From Planctomycetota bacterium (GTDB lineage: Bacteria > Planctomycetota > Phycisphaerae > WQYP01), in assembly GCA_021810145.1 (NCBI GenBank), contig JAJZJL010000017.1, positions 1 to 48,662 of the forward strand: 48,662 nucleotides of DNA. Direction: 5' to 3'. Under the pieces are notes generated by a model. That model did not search any database. It was not told where the DNA came from and saw only the letters and a list, made by a program, of their open reading frames with translations. Below are positions 9,483 to 18,734 of this stretch, piece after piece. The position numbers were made by a program, and so were the translations under genes. Positions within the stretch are counted from its first letter, which is position 1; every line of letters begins with the position of its first letter.

Positions 9483-10349
9483 ATGTCGAATCCCGCTGAA
9501 CCGTATACGCATTTATCGATTCTTCAGTTTGCAACTGCGCTGGCGGCGGCGGTGTCTTTTCTCGCGGCATTCTGGTTTGAATTCAGAGCCTTGGGGCGTC
9601 AACGCTCAGCCGGGCAATCACCGCCTGTTAATGCTTCCGAACGGCTTTCTCCTGCTCTGGTTGTGGGCAATGGCGTATTTCTCATAACGCTTCTTCTGAT
9701 CAGCCGTATGGTTGACGCTCGTCGCATGACCTTGCCTCTGTCTGATTATTTTGACGCATTTTTGCTCCTGGCTCTGGTGCTATCCATGCTTTGGGGCTAT
9801 TTGCAGTGGACACGGCACCTGCGGGCCTTGGCCACTTTTCTTCTTCCGATGATTTTCGCGCTGATGGTTGTTGGAATTGTACTGGGGCTTGCGGGTGTGC
9901 GGCATTTCGGGGCGCATAATCCATGGGTGGCGGCGCATATTGCCAGCGTGCTTCTGGGTACCGCAAGTTTTGCCGCTGGATGTGTGGGTGGCATTGCCTA
10001 CTTGCTGGCCGACCGGCGTCTGAAAAAGCGCGGGCGTATCGGCTGGGATTTGTTTGCATTGCCGTCGTTGGCGTCAATTGAAAAATTTACCCGCCACGCC
10101 ATTGTGCTGGGATTTGCGTTGCTGACTCTTGCCGCGATTACCGGAATATTCCGTGCGGTTCGTGATCCGCAACTCATGGGACAGCACTGGTATGTTTCAC
10201 CCAAGGTTCTCCTGACCGCCGTGGTCTGGCTGGTGTACGGCTCACTGATAAATATTCGTCTGGTACCGGTATTGCGGGGGGCACGCTGTGCCTGGTTGAG
10301 TATTATTGGATTTATGCTGCTGATGACGGTGTTTGTCGTCATGTTGTAA
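9483..10349 (+). CDS. CcsA/HemX-like cytochrome c assembly membrane protein
   Basis: About 288 residues, mostly hydrophobic, with eight or so predicted membrane helices. The family signatures are NPWVAAHIASVLLGTASFAA in the middle and HWYVSPKVLLTAVVWLVYG near the end. Homologues either handle haem for cytochrome c maturation (CcsA/ResC) or are the HemX proteins encoded beside hemA. Position between precorrin-2 dehydrogenase and hemA favours the HemX-like group. I chose ATG 9483 because AGGAAG (9468-9473) is 9 nt upstream; a TTG at 9477, directly after the previous stop, is in frame. The last His expected in CcsA (Y..LH) is replaced in LINIRL. Confidence 0.82.
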   Translation: MSNPAEPYTHLSILQFATALAAAVSFLAAFWFEFRALGRQRSAGQSPPVNASERLSPALVVGNGVFLITLLLISRMVDARRMTLPLSDYFDAFLLLALVLSMLWGYLQWTRHLRALATFLLPMIFALMVVGIVLGLAGVRHFGAHNPWVAAHIASVLLGTASFAAGCVGGIAYLLADRRLKKRGRIGWDLFALPSLASIEKFTRHAIVLGFALLTLAAITGIFRAVRDPQLMGQHWYVSPKVLLTAVVWLVYGSLINIRLVPVLRGARCAWLSIIGFMLLMTVFVVML

Positions 10350-10368
10350 AGGCGCTGTAAGCTGACGT

Positions 10369-11709
10369 ATGCAGAATATTATTCCATCTGAATCATCGGT
10401 CATGATGGTGGGGCTCAACCATCGCACGGCACCGGTACACCTGCGTGAAACGCTGGCGTTTTCCGATCAGGCCGCCGATGCCGCTTTGCTGACTTTTAAG
10501 CAGCGCTTCCCTTCCTCCGAAGCTGTGATTGTTTCCACCTGTAACCGTGTGGAATTGTACGTAGCCCGGCACGGAGCCTTACAGCCCACAACTCAGGAAA
10601 TGGTCGAATTTCTTGCGGAAAGCAGGGGGGTGGCGTCGGCTGAAGCCAGCGGAAGCATTTACCGCATGGAGCAGCAGGCGGTGGTGGAACACCTCTTTGC
10701 GGTGGTAAGTTCTCTGGATTCTCTGGTGCTTGGTGAAACGCAGATTCTCAGTCAGGTAAAACAGGCTTATCAGCGGGCGGCCGCCATTGATGCGGTCGGG
10801 CCGGTGTTTCATTCTCTGTTTCAGCGTTCTTTTGCCGCCGCGAAAGATGTGCACGAACGCACTGGCCTGGGGGATGGCCATGTTTCGGTGGCCAGTGTCG
10901 GTGTGGATTTACTGCGCGGTGTATTTGATCGTTTTGATGATAAAACCGTGCTGCTGATCGGAGCGGGGAAAATGGCCGGGCTTATGCTGCGGCACATGGT
11001 GTCTCTGCAACCCGGCCGGATGATTGTGACCAATCGCACTGCCGAAAAAAGCGCGGAGATGGCGGGGCGGTTCCGCCTTGAATCGGTTGATTTTTCGCGC
11101 CTTTGCGAATGGCTGACCGCATCGGATATTGTGCTGACCAGTACCGGCTCGCCGGAACCGATCATCACCGCCGATACCATCAAACAACAGATGAAAGCCC
11201 GGCAATACCGTCCGCTGGTAATCGTCGATATCGCTGTTCCGCGCGATGTGGATTCGGAAGTTGCCCGGCTGGGAAATGTATATCTTTATAATATCGACGA
11301 CCTGGAGCGCGTGGCACAGAACAACCGCCAGCAACGGGGGGCCAAAGTGGATTTGAGCCGCGGCATAATTGCTCGCCACACCGCTGACTTCATGCACTGG
11401 CTGGCGGCACGCAACACCGGTCCGGTGGTCAAGGCGCTGTATCAGCACTGTCGGCAGATCAGTGATCAGGAATTGGAAGTTCTGATGGCGGGTAATCCGG
11501 ACCTGACAGAATCGCAGAAACAGGCCATTCGTAAAATGGCGCATCGGCTGGTTGGGAAAATTCTGCATGTGCCTGTGACGGAGCTGACCACTCAGGCTGC
11601 CCATCACCGCAGGATCCATCTCGCCGGGGCCATTCAGGAACTTTTCCATCTGTTGCCGCCGGATTCCGGCAAGTCGGATTCGGATCAACCGCCGGAAAAA
11701 TCATTGTGA
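10369..11709 (+). CDS. hemA: glutamyl-tRNA reductase
   Basis: 446 residues; the NADPH-dependent enzyme that converts Glu-tRNA(Glu) to glutamate-1-semialdehyde, the first committed step of the C5 tetrapyrrole pathway. The catalytic motif is IVSTCNRVELY with Cys58. VGLNHRTAPV (14-23) is the N-terminal signature, GETQILSQVKQAY follows, and VLLIGAGKMAGLML is the NADPH-binding loop. The C-terminal dimerisation helices are complete. It lies 19 bp downstream of the HemX-like gene, as in many hemX-hemA operons. A second start at Met12/13 is possible. Confidence 0.96.
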   Translation: MQNIIPSESSVMMVGLNHRTAPVHLRETLAFSDQAADAALLTFKQRFPSSEAVIVSTCNRVELYVARHGALQPTTQEMVEFLAESRGVASAEASGSIYRMEQQAVVEHLFAVVSSLDSLVLGETQILSQVKQAYQRAAAIDAVGPVFHSLFQRSFAAAKDVHERTGLGDGHVSVASVGVDLLRGVFDRFDDKTVLLIGAGKMAGLMLRHMVSLQPGRMIVTNRTAEKSAEMAGRFRLESVDFSRLCEWLTASDIVLTSTGSPEPIITADTIKQQMKARQYRPLVIVDIAVPRDVDSEVARLGNVYLYNIDDLERVAQNNRQQRGAKVDLSRGIIARHTADFMHWLAARNTGPVVKALYQHCRQISDQELEVLMAGNPDLTESQKQAIRKMAHRLVGKILHVPVTELTTQAAHHRRIHLAGAIQELFHLLPPDSGKSDSDQPPEKSL

Positions 11710-11760
11710 AATAAATCGATTCGTCATCGTGCCAGCTTGGTGTATAGTAACATGTTTGTC

Positions 11761-11781
11761 CCCTGCATAATGGCGGCAGGG
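11761..11781 (+). other. small hairpin upstream of pcrA
   Basis: CCCTGC (11761-11766) and GCAGGG (11776-11781) form a 6-bp stem with a 9-nt loop, 22 bp before the pcrA ATG. There is no T-run, so it is more likely a 5'-leader hairpin than a terminator. Confidence 0.3.
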
Positions 11782-11803
11782 TAAATATGATTGAGGTTGC
11801 TTA

Positions 11804-14305
11804 ATGTCGGTTGATGCAAATGAAATCCTTCAGGGCTTAACTACACCGCAACGCGATGCGGCCACACATATAGATGGGCCGCTTCTGGTGCTGGCCGGTG
11901 CGGGCTCGGGAAAAACCCGTACCATCACCCGGCGCATTGCCTATATGGTGGCCAATGGCATTCCGCCATGGAATATTCTGGCCGTGACGTTTACCAACAA
12001 AGCAGCCGGAGAAATGCGGCATCGAACCATGGAACTTCTGCATGCTTTACCGCAGCGGTTGTCGCGCGGTGTAACCGTTGCCACGTTTCACAGTCTCTGT
12101 GCCCGTCTCTTAAGGGAATATGCCACGGTCATGGGCCTGGCCCCTAATTTCAACATCATGGATACCTCCGACCAGCTTAAAGTGGTCAAGCAAGCCATGG
12201 AAAAAGCGGGATTGTCTCCGGATTCCATGAAACCCGATCGTGTGCTAAGCGCCATCAGCGACGCGAAAAGCAAGCTCAAATCCGCAGAGGCGTTCAGTAA
12301 AACCGCCACCATGTTCAATGATCGCAACATTGCCCGTGTTTATATGGCTTATGAGCAACTGATGAATGAAAACAAGGGCGTTGATTTTGACGATCTGCTG
12401 TTCAAAACGGCCGTGATGCTCAGAGACCACGCGGATGTGCGTAAACAATTGCAGGATCGCTTTCGATATATCCTTATCGACGAATATCAGGATACCAACC
12501 ATGCGCAGTTCGTCATTGCTCACATGCTGGCCATGAGCCATAAAAACATCTGTGTGACCGGTGATCCGGATCAGTCCATTTATGGCTGGCGGGGTGCAAA
12601 TCTGTCCAATATTATGGAATTTGAGCAATTTTTTCCAAACGCCCGGGTGGTGCTGCTGGAGCAGAATTACCGCAGCACAAAAATCATCCTCAAGGCCGCA
12701 TCGGCCTTGATTTCCAATAATATTGCCCGGAAAAACAAAGACCTTTGGACAGACAATGAAACCGGCCCGAAAATTCTGCATCTGGTATGCGCCGATGAAC
12801 ACCAGGAAGCGCACGAACTCGTTAAGCGACTGAAGGAATTTCACGATCAGCAGCAGATCGGATGGGAAAATATGGCAATTATGTATCGCATTAATGCCAT
12901 GACCCGGGTGCTGGAAGACGCTTTAATGAAATCGTCTGTGCCTTATCAGATTATCCGTGGTACGGAATTTTACGGCCGCAAGGAAGTCAAGGATGTCATT
13001 GCCTATCTGCGCCTGATTACCACGCCGGAGGACAACATCAGCCTGGAACGGGTGATTAATGTTCCTCCCCGTTCCATCGGGCAAGCCAGCGTGGCTCGCC
13101 TTTCGGGCTACGCCAACGAGCACCATCTGACGCTTATGGCTGCCTGCCGCCGGGCCGATGCCATTGACGGACTTCCCAAACGCGCTGCCGAGGCATGTCG
13201 CAGATTCGCCGCTATGATTGATTCCTGGAGGAACAGGTTTGTGCCATCCGCCGCGGGTGTGACGATACCCACTGCGCCGCCGGAAGAGGAATTTGCGGAA
13301 TCTGAATCCGGCATGTTCGATTTTTCTTCCGCCGATGCTGATCCATTATTTGATCCGGCATTGGCCGCGGATTTTTCCGCACAGGCGCCGGAAGTTTCTG
13401 ACTTCGACGCGGAAAATGGCGGCGGCCAAAGTGATATGAAGGATGAATATCAGCAATCGGCCACTGCGCCGGGCAACCGAGGGTCATCAATTCCAGTGGC
13501 TGAAATGATGGAAACGATTATCGAACAATCCGGAATGAAACTCATGGATTCCGGCTCCGGTGAAGATGATGAGCAACGCAACGCCAATATGCTTGAACTG
13601 GTAAACGTCGCCGCGGAATTTGACCGGCAGAATCCCGGTGGCACCTTGCAGGATTATCTCACGCAGGTAACACTGGTTTCCGATACCGACCGCATGAAAG
13701 ACCAGAATGCCGCCGTGACGCTTATGACCCTGCACGCCGCGAAAGGGCTGGAATTTCCGGTTGTGGCCATGGTGGGAATGGAAGACGGATTAATACCGCA
13801 CCAGCGGATGTTTGGCGGAAACGCCGCTGAAATGAATATCGAGGAAGAACGCCGGCTGGCTTTTGTGGGTATTACGCGAGCCATGAAACATCTGATATTA
13901 AGCCGAGCCGCATATCGCACGATGATGGGCCGAAGCGAAGCAAAAAATCCATCGCGCTTTCTGGACGAAATTCCGGATGATTGCCTGGAGGTAGTGGATC
14001 TGACTGTATTGCAGCGCCCCGCCGGGTCACCGGGCTTTCGCGATGGCGCCAGCTATCATCCACCGCGCGGCTATACTTCTGCCGCACCGGGACACGCTGC
14101 CGCACGATCCGTGCAGGAATCTCCAGCGAGCAGTAATACCCGTTTCCGCCGTGGCACACTGGTGCGTCATGCCAAATTCGGTATTGGCCGCGTGGAGGGA
14201 ATCGATGAAGTCGGCGGCGATTACCGCGTGGAAGTTAACTTCCAGGGATCGGGCCGCCGCACGCTGATGCTCAGCTTTGCCAAGCTTGAAACCGTCGATG
14301 GATAA
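11804..14305 (+). CDS. pcrA: ATP-dependent DNA helicase, UvrD/PcrA type
   Basis: 833-residue superfamily 1A 3'-5' helicase for nucleotide excision and mismatch repair and clearance of replication obstacles. The motifs are in order: Walker A AGAGSGKTRT (31-40), motif II DEYQDTN (226-232), motif III GDPDQSIYGWRGA, motif V TLHAAKGLEFPVV and motif VI EEERRLAFVGITRA. The C-terminal Tudor-like tail (GTLVRHAKFGIGRVEGI) is the RNA-polymerase-binding element typical of PcrA/UvrD. An acidic, low-complexity insertion (about residues 480-580, with EEEFAESESG and SGEDDEQRN) interrupts the 2B region and is longer than usual. Confidence 0.93.
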   Translation: MSVDANEILQGLTTPQRDAATHIDGPLLVLAGAGSGKTRTITRRIAYMVANGIPPWNILAVTFTNKAAGEMRHRTMELLHALPQRLSRGVTVATFHSLCARLLREYATVMGLAPNFNIMDTSDQLKVVKQAMEKAGLSPDSMKPDRVLSAISDAKSKLKSAEAFSKTATMFNDRNIARVYMAYEQLMNENKGVDFDDLLFKTAVMLRDHADVRKQLQDRFRYILIDEYQDTNHAQFVIAHMLAMSHKNICVTGDPDQSIYGWRGANLSNIMEFEQFFPNARVVLLEQNYRSTKIILKAASALISNNIARKNKDLWTDNETGPKILHLVCADEHQEAHELVKRLKEFHDQQQIGWENMAIMYRINAMTRVLEDALMKSSVPYQIIRGTEFYGRKEVKDVIAYLRLITTPEDNISLERVINVPPRSIGQASVARLSGYANEHHLTLMAACRRADAIDGLPKRAAEACRRFAAMIDSWRNRFVPSAAGVTIPTAPPEEEFAESESGMFDFSSADADPLFDPALAADFSAQAPEVSDFDAENGGGQSDMKDEYQQSATAPGNRGSSIPVAEMMETIIEQSGMKLMDSGSGEDDEQRNANMLELVNVAAEFDRQNPGGTLQDYLTQVTLVSDTDRMKDQNAAVTLMTLHAAKGLEFPVVAMVGMEDGLIPHQRMFGGNAAEMNIEEERRLAFVGITRAMKHLILSRAAYRTMMGRSEAKNPSRFLDEIPDDCLEVVDLTVLQRPAGSPGFRDGASYHPPRGYTSAAPGHAAARSVQESPASSNTRFRRGTLVRHAKFGIGRVEGIDEVGGDYRVEVNFQGSGRRTLMLSFAKLETVDG

Positions 14306-14419
14306 TGTTCTGCGCAAAGCTCGGATAAAATCGCAGCCATTATTTGCCCCCGCTTTCCCGATAGAGAGCCTTACTTAAAAACCGGCCATCATGGCATGCC
14401 GTGTTTGTTTGATCGAACA

Positions 14420-14460
14420 TCGTGCAGTTGCTGTGCAGTTCGCGTGCAGCAACTGCACGA
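14420..14460. terminator. perfect 14-bp hairpin between convergent genes
   Basis: Arms 14420-14433 and 14447-14460 are exact reverse complements (TCGTGCAGTTGCTG on the left) around a 13-nt loop. The loop repeats TGCAGTT. It lies between pcrA (+) and ilvE (-), 115 bp past the first and 30 bp past the second. No T-run follows on either strand, so it would act as a Rho-assisted or 3'-end-stabilising element in both directions. Confidence 0.5.
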
Positions 14461-14489
14461 GAGATATTGTCGCCAACTGCCGCAACGGC

Positions 14490-15347
14490 CTACACCGTGC
14501 GAACATAATCATGGAATGCCTGCGTGAGTTGCCGTGTAATTGCGCCAGGCTTGCCATCGCCGATTAAGCGTTTATCCACGTCTACCACCGGAACAATTTC
14601 CGCGCCGGTTCCGGTAAGAAAACATTCATCCGCGGTGTACAGATCATAACGCGTTAAATTGGTCTGCCGGGTTGGAATTTCCGCTTTGGCCGCAAGTTCC
14701 AGTACCACGCTGCGGGTTACGCCCAGCAGAATGCCGCTTTCTTCCGCGGGAGTAATGAGCTGCCCATCGCGCACAATAAAGATATTATCCGCCGTGCATT
14801 CGCATACGAATCCCAGATGATTCAGCATGACGGCTTCAGCCACCCCGGCGTCTATGGCCTCCCATTTGGCCATGATGTTATTAAGATAATTCAGGCTTTT
14901 GATGCGCGGCGATAACGCCGCCGCCGCGATCCGCGGTGTACTGGCGGTAATAATGGCCATGCCTTGGCGATAAGTATCCTCTGGATACATGGCAATGCTG
15001 CCGGCGATGATAAACACGCCCGGTGTTCCGCAAGTCGCCGGAGAAATATCCAGTGATCCGCCGCCGCGCGTTACCACCAGACGAATGTATGAATCTACAA
15101 GCTTATTGGCTTGCAGGGTTTCCTCAATTGCAGTCTTGATTGCTTCCGGCGAATAAGGAATCTCCAGTCGGATCGCCCGTGCCGATGCATAGAGCCGCTT
15201 GATGTGATCCGACAGACGAAACACCCGCCCATGGTATTGCCGCAGGCCTTCAAATACGCCGTCGCCGTAAAGTACACCATGATCAAAAATGCTTACTGTT
15301 GCCTGTTGTGGAGCAACAAGTTTGCCATTCATCCAAATTACGGACAT
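14490..15347 (-). CDS. ilvE: branched-chain-amino-acid aminotransferase
   Basis: 285-residue fold-type IV PLP aminotransferase that interconverts Leu, Ile and Val with their 2-oxo acids. The PLP lysine is in IKSLNYLNNIMAK. FDHGVLYGDGVFEGLR near the N-terminus, GFVCECTADNIFIV, and TRSVVLELA with FLTGTGAEIVPV are family marks. Length and pattern match the short IlvE group; D-amino-acid transaminase and 4-amino-4-deoxychorismate lyase are related alternatives, but the VFEGLR and LNYLNN signatures favour IlvE. A strong AGGAGG lies 6 nt before the ATG. Confidence 0.9.
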   Translation of the reverse strand: MSVIWMNGKLVAPQQATVSIFDHGVLYGDGVFEGLRQYHGRVFRLSDHIKRLYASARAIRLEIPYSPEAIKTAIEETLQANKLVDSYIRLVVTRGGGSLDISPATCGTPGVFIIAGSIAMYPEDTYRQGMAIITASTPRIAAAALSPRIKSLNYLNNIMAKWEAIDAGVAEAVMLNHLGFVCECTADNIFIVRDGQLITPAEESGILLGVTRSVVLELAAKAEIPTRQTNLTRYDLYTADECFLTGTGAEIVPVVDVDKRLIGDGKPGAITRQLTQAFHDYVRTV

Positions 15348-15572
15348 TCAACGCCTCCTGTATGGCTCCGATGGTGAAGCACACAAATCCGCCCGGCGGC
15401 ATCTGCCGCTGCAAAATCAATCATACATTCAACACGCACTTAGTGAAATGCAGCGCTTGCGCCAGAAAATCATGCGTTAATAAATACCGAACGCCGGTCG
15501 GCTAAAGTGTTGCTTATACGCATTGGATTCTGGAATTTGCCGTTATCGCTTATCATGCTGGACTGATGTTAC

Positions 15573-15577
15573 AGGAG
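15573..15577 (+). promoter_or_regulatory. ribosome binding site that fixes the start of the repeat protein
   Basis: AGGAG, 9 nt before ATG 15587. It lies downstream of the alternative ATG at 15566, which argues against that longer form. Confidence 0.6.
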
Positions 15578-15586
15578 CCAGGCTTC

Positions 15587-17218
15587 ATGATGGTGGTAAA
15601 TCAATCTTGGAAGGTACTTTTCGTCGGCGCGGTAATGGCAGCCGGTGCCTGCGGCGTTTGCGAGGCAACCCCATTAATTGCGCCTGGCGGGGGGCTTACG
15701 GTAACGAAGTCAACGGTTCCTGCGGCCGGTGCCGTAACGATTACGACCACAGCACCGGCGAATTCCACCGGCCCGGTATTTCATGAAACCCAAAAGCTTT
15801 TCGAGCGGGCGCTTACCCCGGGCATTGCGGGTTCGACAATTCTGGGCGCTTTGAAATCGACTGACGATCCGGCATTAACACCCTTTTTTCTCACGGTCAG
15901 CCGAACGCGTTGGCCGGAATTGCAACTCATCGGCCTGCTGGATGCCAATGGCGTAAGTAAAAATGCCGGGTTGATTAATGTTGCAAAATTTCTGGCCATT
16001 CCCGAGCCGCAATTAATCGGCCCATCCCTGGCGGTCATGATTCAATCGGGACATATTTCTTCGCTGCAACTCGCGGAAGTGATGAATACCGCCATTGAAC
16101 CATCGGAAAAGCTCATGGCCGCTTCGGAATTGGTCAATCGTGGAAAATCAGGGCAGGCCCTAAAGGTGCTTGATGAACTTACCGGCAGTCAAAGCGATTC
16201 CACGCGATATTATGCCGCGTTAACTTTGTTGCAATGTAAACAGCCAGGCCGTGCCGGCCTCGGTCTGAAATTACTTATGGAATTGGCTGCCCGCCGGGCA
16301 AACCGGCTGGTGGATTTGAAGGATGCTTTGCTGGCTCGCGTAGCGGCGCAAAAAATAGCTCCAGCCAGCCCATGGGCCGCAGTCATTGCCCGCGATGTGC
16401 ACAACCCATGGTCTCTGCGGCGTCGGGCGGTGCAATCGCTGCTGGTATTAAACGATCCCGCCGGGCCGGAGCTGCTTGCCAATATGCTGCGCTCGGTCAA
16501 GGGAACCATTGATAAAATTGAGCTGGGGCTGCTGGCTATTGAATATCCCAAAGGTCTGTCCTTGGCTGATTTGCGTTTGTTACGCCAGGCCGGTTCGCCG
16601 CTATTGACGGGAATCGCCAAAACCGCGCAATTGGCGGTTTCTGGAAAAGATGCGATCTCCGGTATCACGGCGCTGATTCAAGAGGGGCAGCCGATTTTCT
16701 TAAATTGGGCATTGGCATACGCGGATGCGAATGGTACGCGACATCGTTTGACCATCTTAAATGCGTTGATTAACTACGCCACGGATGTTGGGGATGGTCA
16801 AAATGCTGATTTTCGTCGCGCCGTCTCCGCTGCCACGATATTGGCCAACAGTGATGATAAAGCCGTTCGCGCTATATTGGCGACGGACTTGGATTCGCCG
16901 AACGCCGGCGTCGTTGAGGCGGCCCTGGCGGGAATGATTCAAAGTCACAACCGGAATTTTGCCCCCATCATTGAGCCGCTGTGGGAGCGACTATTAAAGC
17001 GGGATCATCGAAAAATCAGGGAATTCGCTGCTATGGAACTGGCACGCGAGAATCGGAAGGTCGAACTTCCGGTATTACGAAACATCGTGCTTTATGGATT
17101 AAATCGAAGTGATGGCTTTCGTGCCGTGGCCGGTTGGTATTATGTGAAGCTGACCGGCGGTGCCCCGGCCTTGCTTGCCGCCATTCATGCCGGGATCGCA
17201 CCGGGTGGCAAAAATTAA
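15587..17218 (+). CDS. exported alpha-helical-repeat (HEAT-like) protein, unknown function
   Basis: 543 residues. A signal peptide (VLFVGAVMAAGACGVCEA) is followed by a short Thr/Ala/Pro-rich linker and about 450 residues of repeated amphipathic helices. Examples are DSTRYYAALTLLQCKQPGRAG, SLRRRAVQSLLVLNDPAGPELL and HRKIREFAAMELARENRK. The pattern suggests a HEAT- or TPR-like superhelical scaffold in the periplasm or at the outer surface. No catalytic motif is seen. I chose ATG 15587 because AGGAG (15573-15577) lies 9 nt upstream; the earlier in-frame ATG at 15566 would put that site inside the gene. It is divergent from ilvE. Confidence 0.65.
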   Translation: MMVVNQSWKVLFVGAVMAAGACGVCEATPLIAPGGGLTVTKSTVPAAGAVTITTTAPANSTGPVFHETQKLFERALTPGIAGSTILGALKSTDDPALTPFFLTVSRTRWPELQLIGLLDANGVSKNAGLINVAKFLAIPEPQLIGPSLAVMIQSGHISSLQLAEVMNTAIEPSEKLMAASELVNRGKSGQALKVLDELTGSQSDSTRYYAALTLLQCKQPGRAGLGLKLLMELAARRANRLVDLKDALLARVAAQKIAPASPWAAVIARDVHNPWSLRRRAVQSLLVLNDPAGPELLANMLRSVKGTIDKIELGLLAIEYPKGLSLADLRLLRQAGSPLLTGIAKTAQLAVSGKDAISGITALIQEGQPIFLNWALAYADANGTRHRLTILNALINYATDVGDGQNADFRRAVSAATILANSDDKAVRAILATDLDSPNAGVVEAALAGMIQSHNRNFAPIIEPLWERLLKRDHRKIREFAAMELARENRKVELPVLRNIVLYGLNRSDGFRAVAGWYYVKLTGGAPALLAAIHAGIAPGGKN

Positions 17219-17379
17219 AGAAATCCACATCCCCATGCCGACAATCAATCAGGCAGAGGATTTGGAGGTGGAGAGATAACCCTTCAGTCTAGCTGCGCTC
17301 GCAGGTGGCAGTATGCCGCGGCCGTTGCATATATGCGACAGCCGAGAGCCATGGAGCCTGGACCGCCAGAAGCAAGCAT

Positions 17380-17402
17380 CCGGAAATTCCGGCGACTTTT
17401 TT
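17380..17402 (+). terminator. weak hairpin with T-run
   Basis: CCGGA (17380-17384) and TCCGG (17388-17392) form a 5-bp stem with a tight 3-nt loop. A six-T run follows at 17397-17402. It could end the transcript of the repeat protein 160 bp upstream, just before the next promoter. Confidence 0.35.
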
Positions 17403-17403
17403 C

Positions 17404-17433
17404 TTGGCCTTGAAGGAGTGTGACGTGTATAAT
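17404..17433 (+). promoter_or_regulatory. sigma-70-type promoter of the small 83-residue gene
   Basis: TTGGCC (17404-17409) and a perfect TATAAT (17428-17433) with an 18-bp spacer. It lies 60 bp upstream of the small ORF's start codon. It is the best promoter match I found in the window. Confidence 0.55.
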
Positions 17434-17493
17434 AGCGCGGAAGAGGAAAGACCGAGCAACTCCGACCGTTTGCCACAAGATAAGGAGCTTGCC

Positions 17494-17745
17494 ATGGCAA
17501 ATCAAGATTACAAATTCGCAGGCGGCAAGCCGGATGCTCCACCCGCTGATGCAACGCGACGCTCTGAGCTTAGCGAGGCTCCGCCCGCGCGCAGCGTGGC
17601 TGGACGTGGCCGAGTTTCAAACTACTCGGTTTCCTTCGCCAATCAAACCGGTGCCTTGCCCAAGAAGGGTGATCAGAGCATTTCGATGGATGATCGCCAT
17701 GAAGAATTGACAACTTCCTGCCCATCAGAAGTATTTATCGGCTGA
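17494..17745 (+). CDS. small hydrophilic protein, unknown
   Basis: 83 residues beginning MANQDYKFAGGKPDAPPADA. It is rich in Ala, Pro, Ser, Arg and Asp, lacks hydrophobic helices and is probably disordered. I do not recognise a family. Support for a real gene is the control region: AAGGAG (17482-17487) is 6 nt before the ATG, and a consensus-like promoter lies 60 bp upstream. The frame also runs upstream to 17305, but without a ribosome site. It is convergent with rex, so it is a free-standing transcript. It could be a small regulator, a stress protein or a structural peptide; nothing in the sequence decides. Confidence 0.5.
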   Translation: MANQDYKFAGGKPDAPPADATRRSELSEAPPARSVAGRGRVSNYSVSFANQTGALPKKGDQSISMDDRHEELTTSCPSEVFIG

Positions 17746-17826
17746 TCGTCATACAGCCCGCCTGGTAATCTGGACCATCCGGCATCGACGCGGCGGTGCT
17801 GCGCACCTGTCTGCCTCTTGACGGTA

Positions 17827-18483
17827 TTACAAACTCGGTGCGCCATCTTGTGAGGTCTCGCCAAGGCTCATTCGGAAAGAGAGCTGTTCAAGCTGCAGGG
17901 CCAGATCAACGCTTTGTACCACTACATCGGCCGGCACATTCAGCGCAACGGGGGCAAAATTCAGTATGCCCTTAATTCCTGCGCCAACCAGTTGATCCGC
18001 GACACTTTGTGCCGCCTCTACCGGTACCGCGAGCATCGCCACACGAATCTGCAATTCGGTCACTACGGTGGCAATATCCTGATCCGAGCGGATCTGTAAT
18101 TCCCCTATTTTTCTGCCCACTTTATTGGCATCCGTGTCAAATATGGCAACCATTCGGAAGCCTTTCCGGACAAAACCCTTATAGGCCAGTAACGCCCGTC
18201 CCAGATTTCCTGCGCCAACCAGCAGGACGTTCCAGATTTTATCCGTGCCCAGAATTTTTTTTAATTGCTGAATCAGGTCATCCACCCGATAGCCGATGCC
18301 AGGGTGTCCGAATTGCCCGAAGTAGGCCAGATCTTTTCTTACTTGCGCATCGGAATATCCCAGCGCTTCACCGAGCTGTTTGCTGCTGATCGTATGCCGA
18401 TCTCCGCGGCGAAATGATTCCAATTGGCGCAAGTAAAAACTTAACCGGTACACGGCGGGATTTGGTATCTCATCATTTCGCAT
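17827..18483 (-). CDS. rex: redox-sensing transcriptional repressor Rex
   Basis: 218-residue Rex homologue. The N-terminal winged helix (RLSFYLRQLESFRR, SSKQLGEALGYSDAQVRKDL, YFGQFGHPGIGY) binds operator DNA. A Rossmann domain (VLLVGAGNLGRALL) binds NADH/NAD+, and FAPVALNVP sits before the C-terminal swapped helix. Rex represses respiratory and fermentative genes when NADH is low and is released when it rises. I found no obvious Rex operator (TTGTGAAN4TTCACAA-like) in the window, so its targets are elsewhere. The segment upstream of its start is the structured gene-poor stretch. Confidence 0.95.
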   Translation of the reverse strand: MRNDEIPNPAVYRLSFYLRQLESFRRGDRHTISSKQLGEALGYSDAQVRKDLAYFGQFGHPGIGYRVDDLIQQLKKILGTDKIWNVLLVGAGNLGRALLAYKGFVRKGFRMVAIFDTDANKVGRKIGELQIRSDQDIATVVTELQIRVAMLAVPVEAAQSVADQLVGAGIKGILNFAPVALNVPADVVVQSVDLALQLEQLSFRMSLGETSQDGAPSL

Positions 18484-18586
18484 CCGACTGTTCCAAGGCA
18501 GTTACGATTCTTAGCGGCGAGCGATCACACAGGAACCACGCGAACAAATAGAATTTATCGGCGAGCTGCAACCGGGTCAAGTGCCG

Positions 18587-18703
18587 TAACCGGCGCGCGC
18601 TCAGGCTCATCCAAGTGCCACGCGTCTCGGCCGGGCTTGACGGTACTGGCCGAAGCTGCTACCTTGCTGAGCAGAATAATTAACTCTGGTGTGTAGCCGG
18701 TTA
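18587..18703 (+). other. candidate structured RNA (branched stem)
   Basis: An 8-bp outer stem (TAACCGGC 18587-18594 with GCCGGTTA 18696-18703) encloses two hairpins. The first is TCGGCC 18627-18632 with GGCCGA 18648-18653; the second is CTGCT 18656-18660 with AGCAG 18670-18674. Strand is uncertain because complementary arms pair on both strands. It matches no riboswitch class I know. Confidence 0.25.
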
Positions 18704-18734
18704 AGAAATCATTGAGATGGAATCGAGCCTTAAT

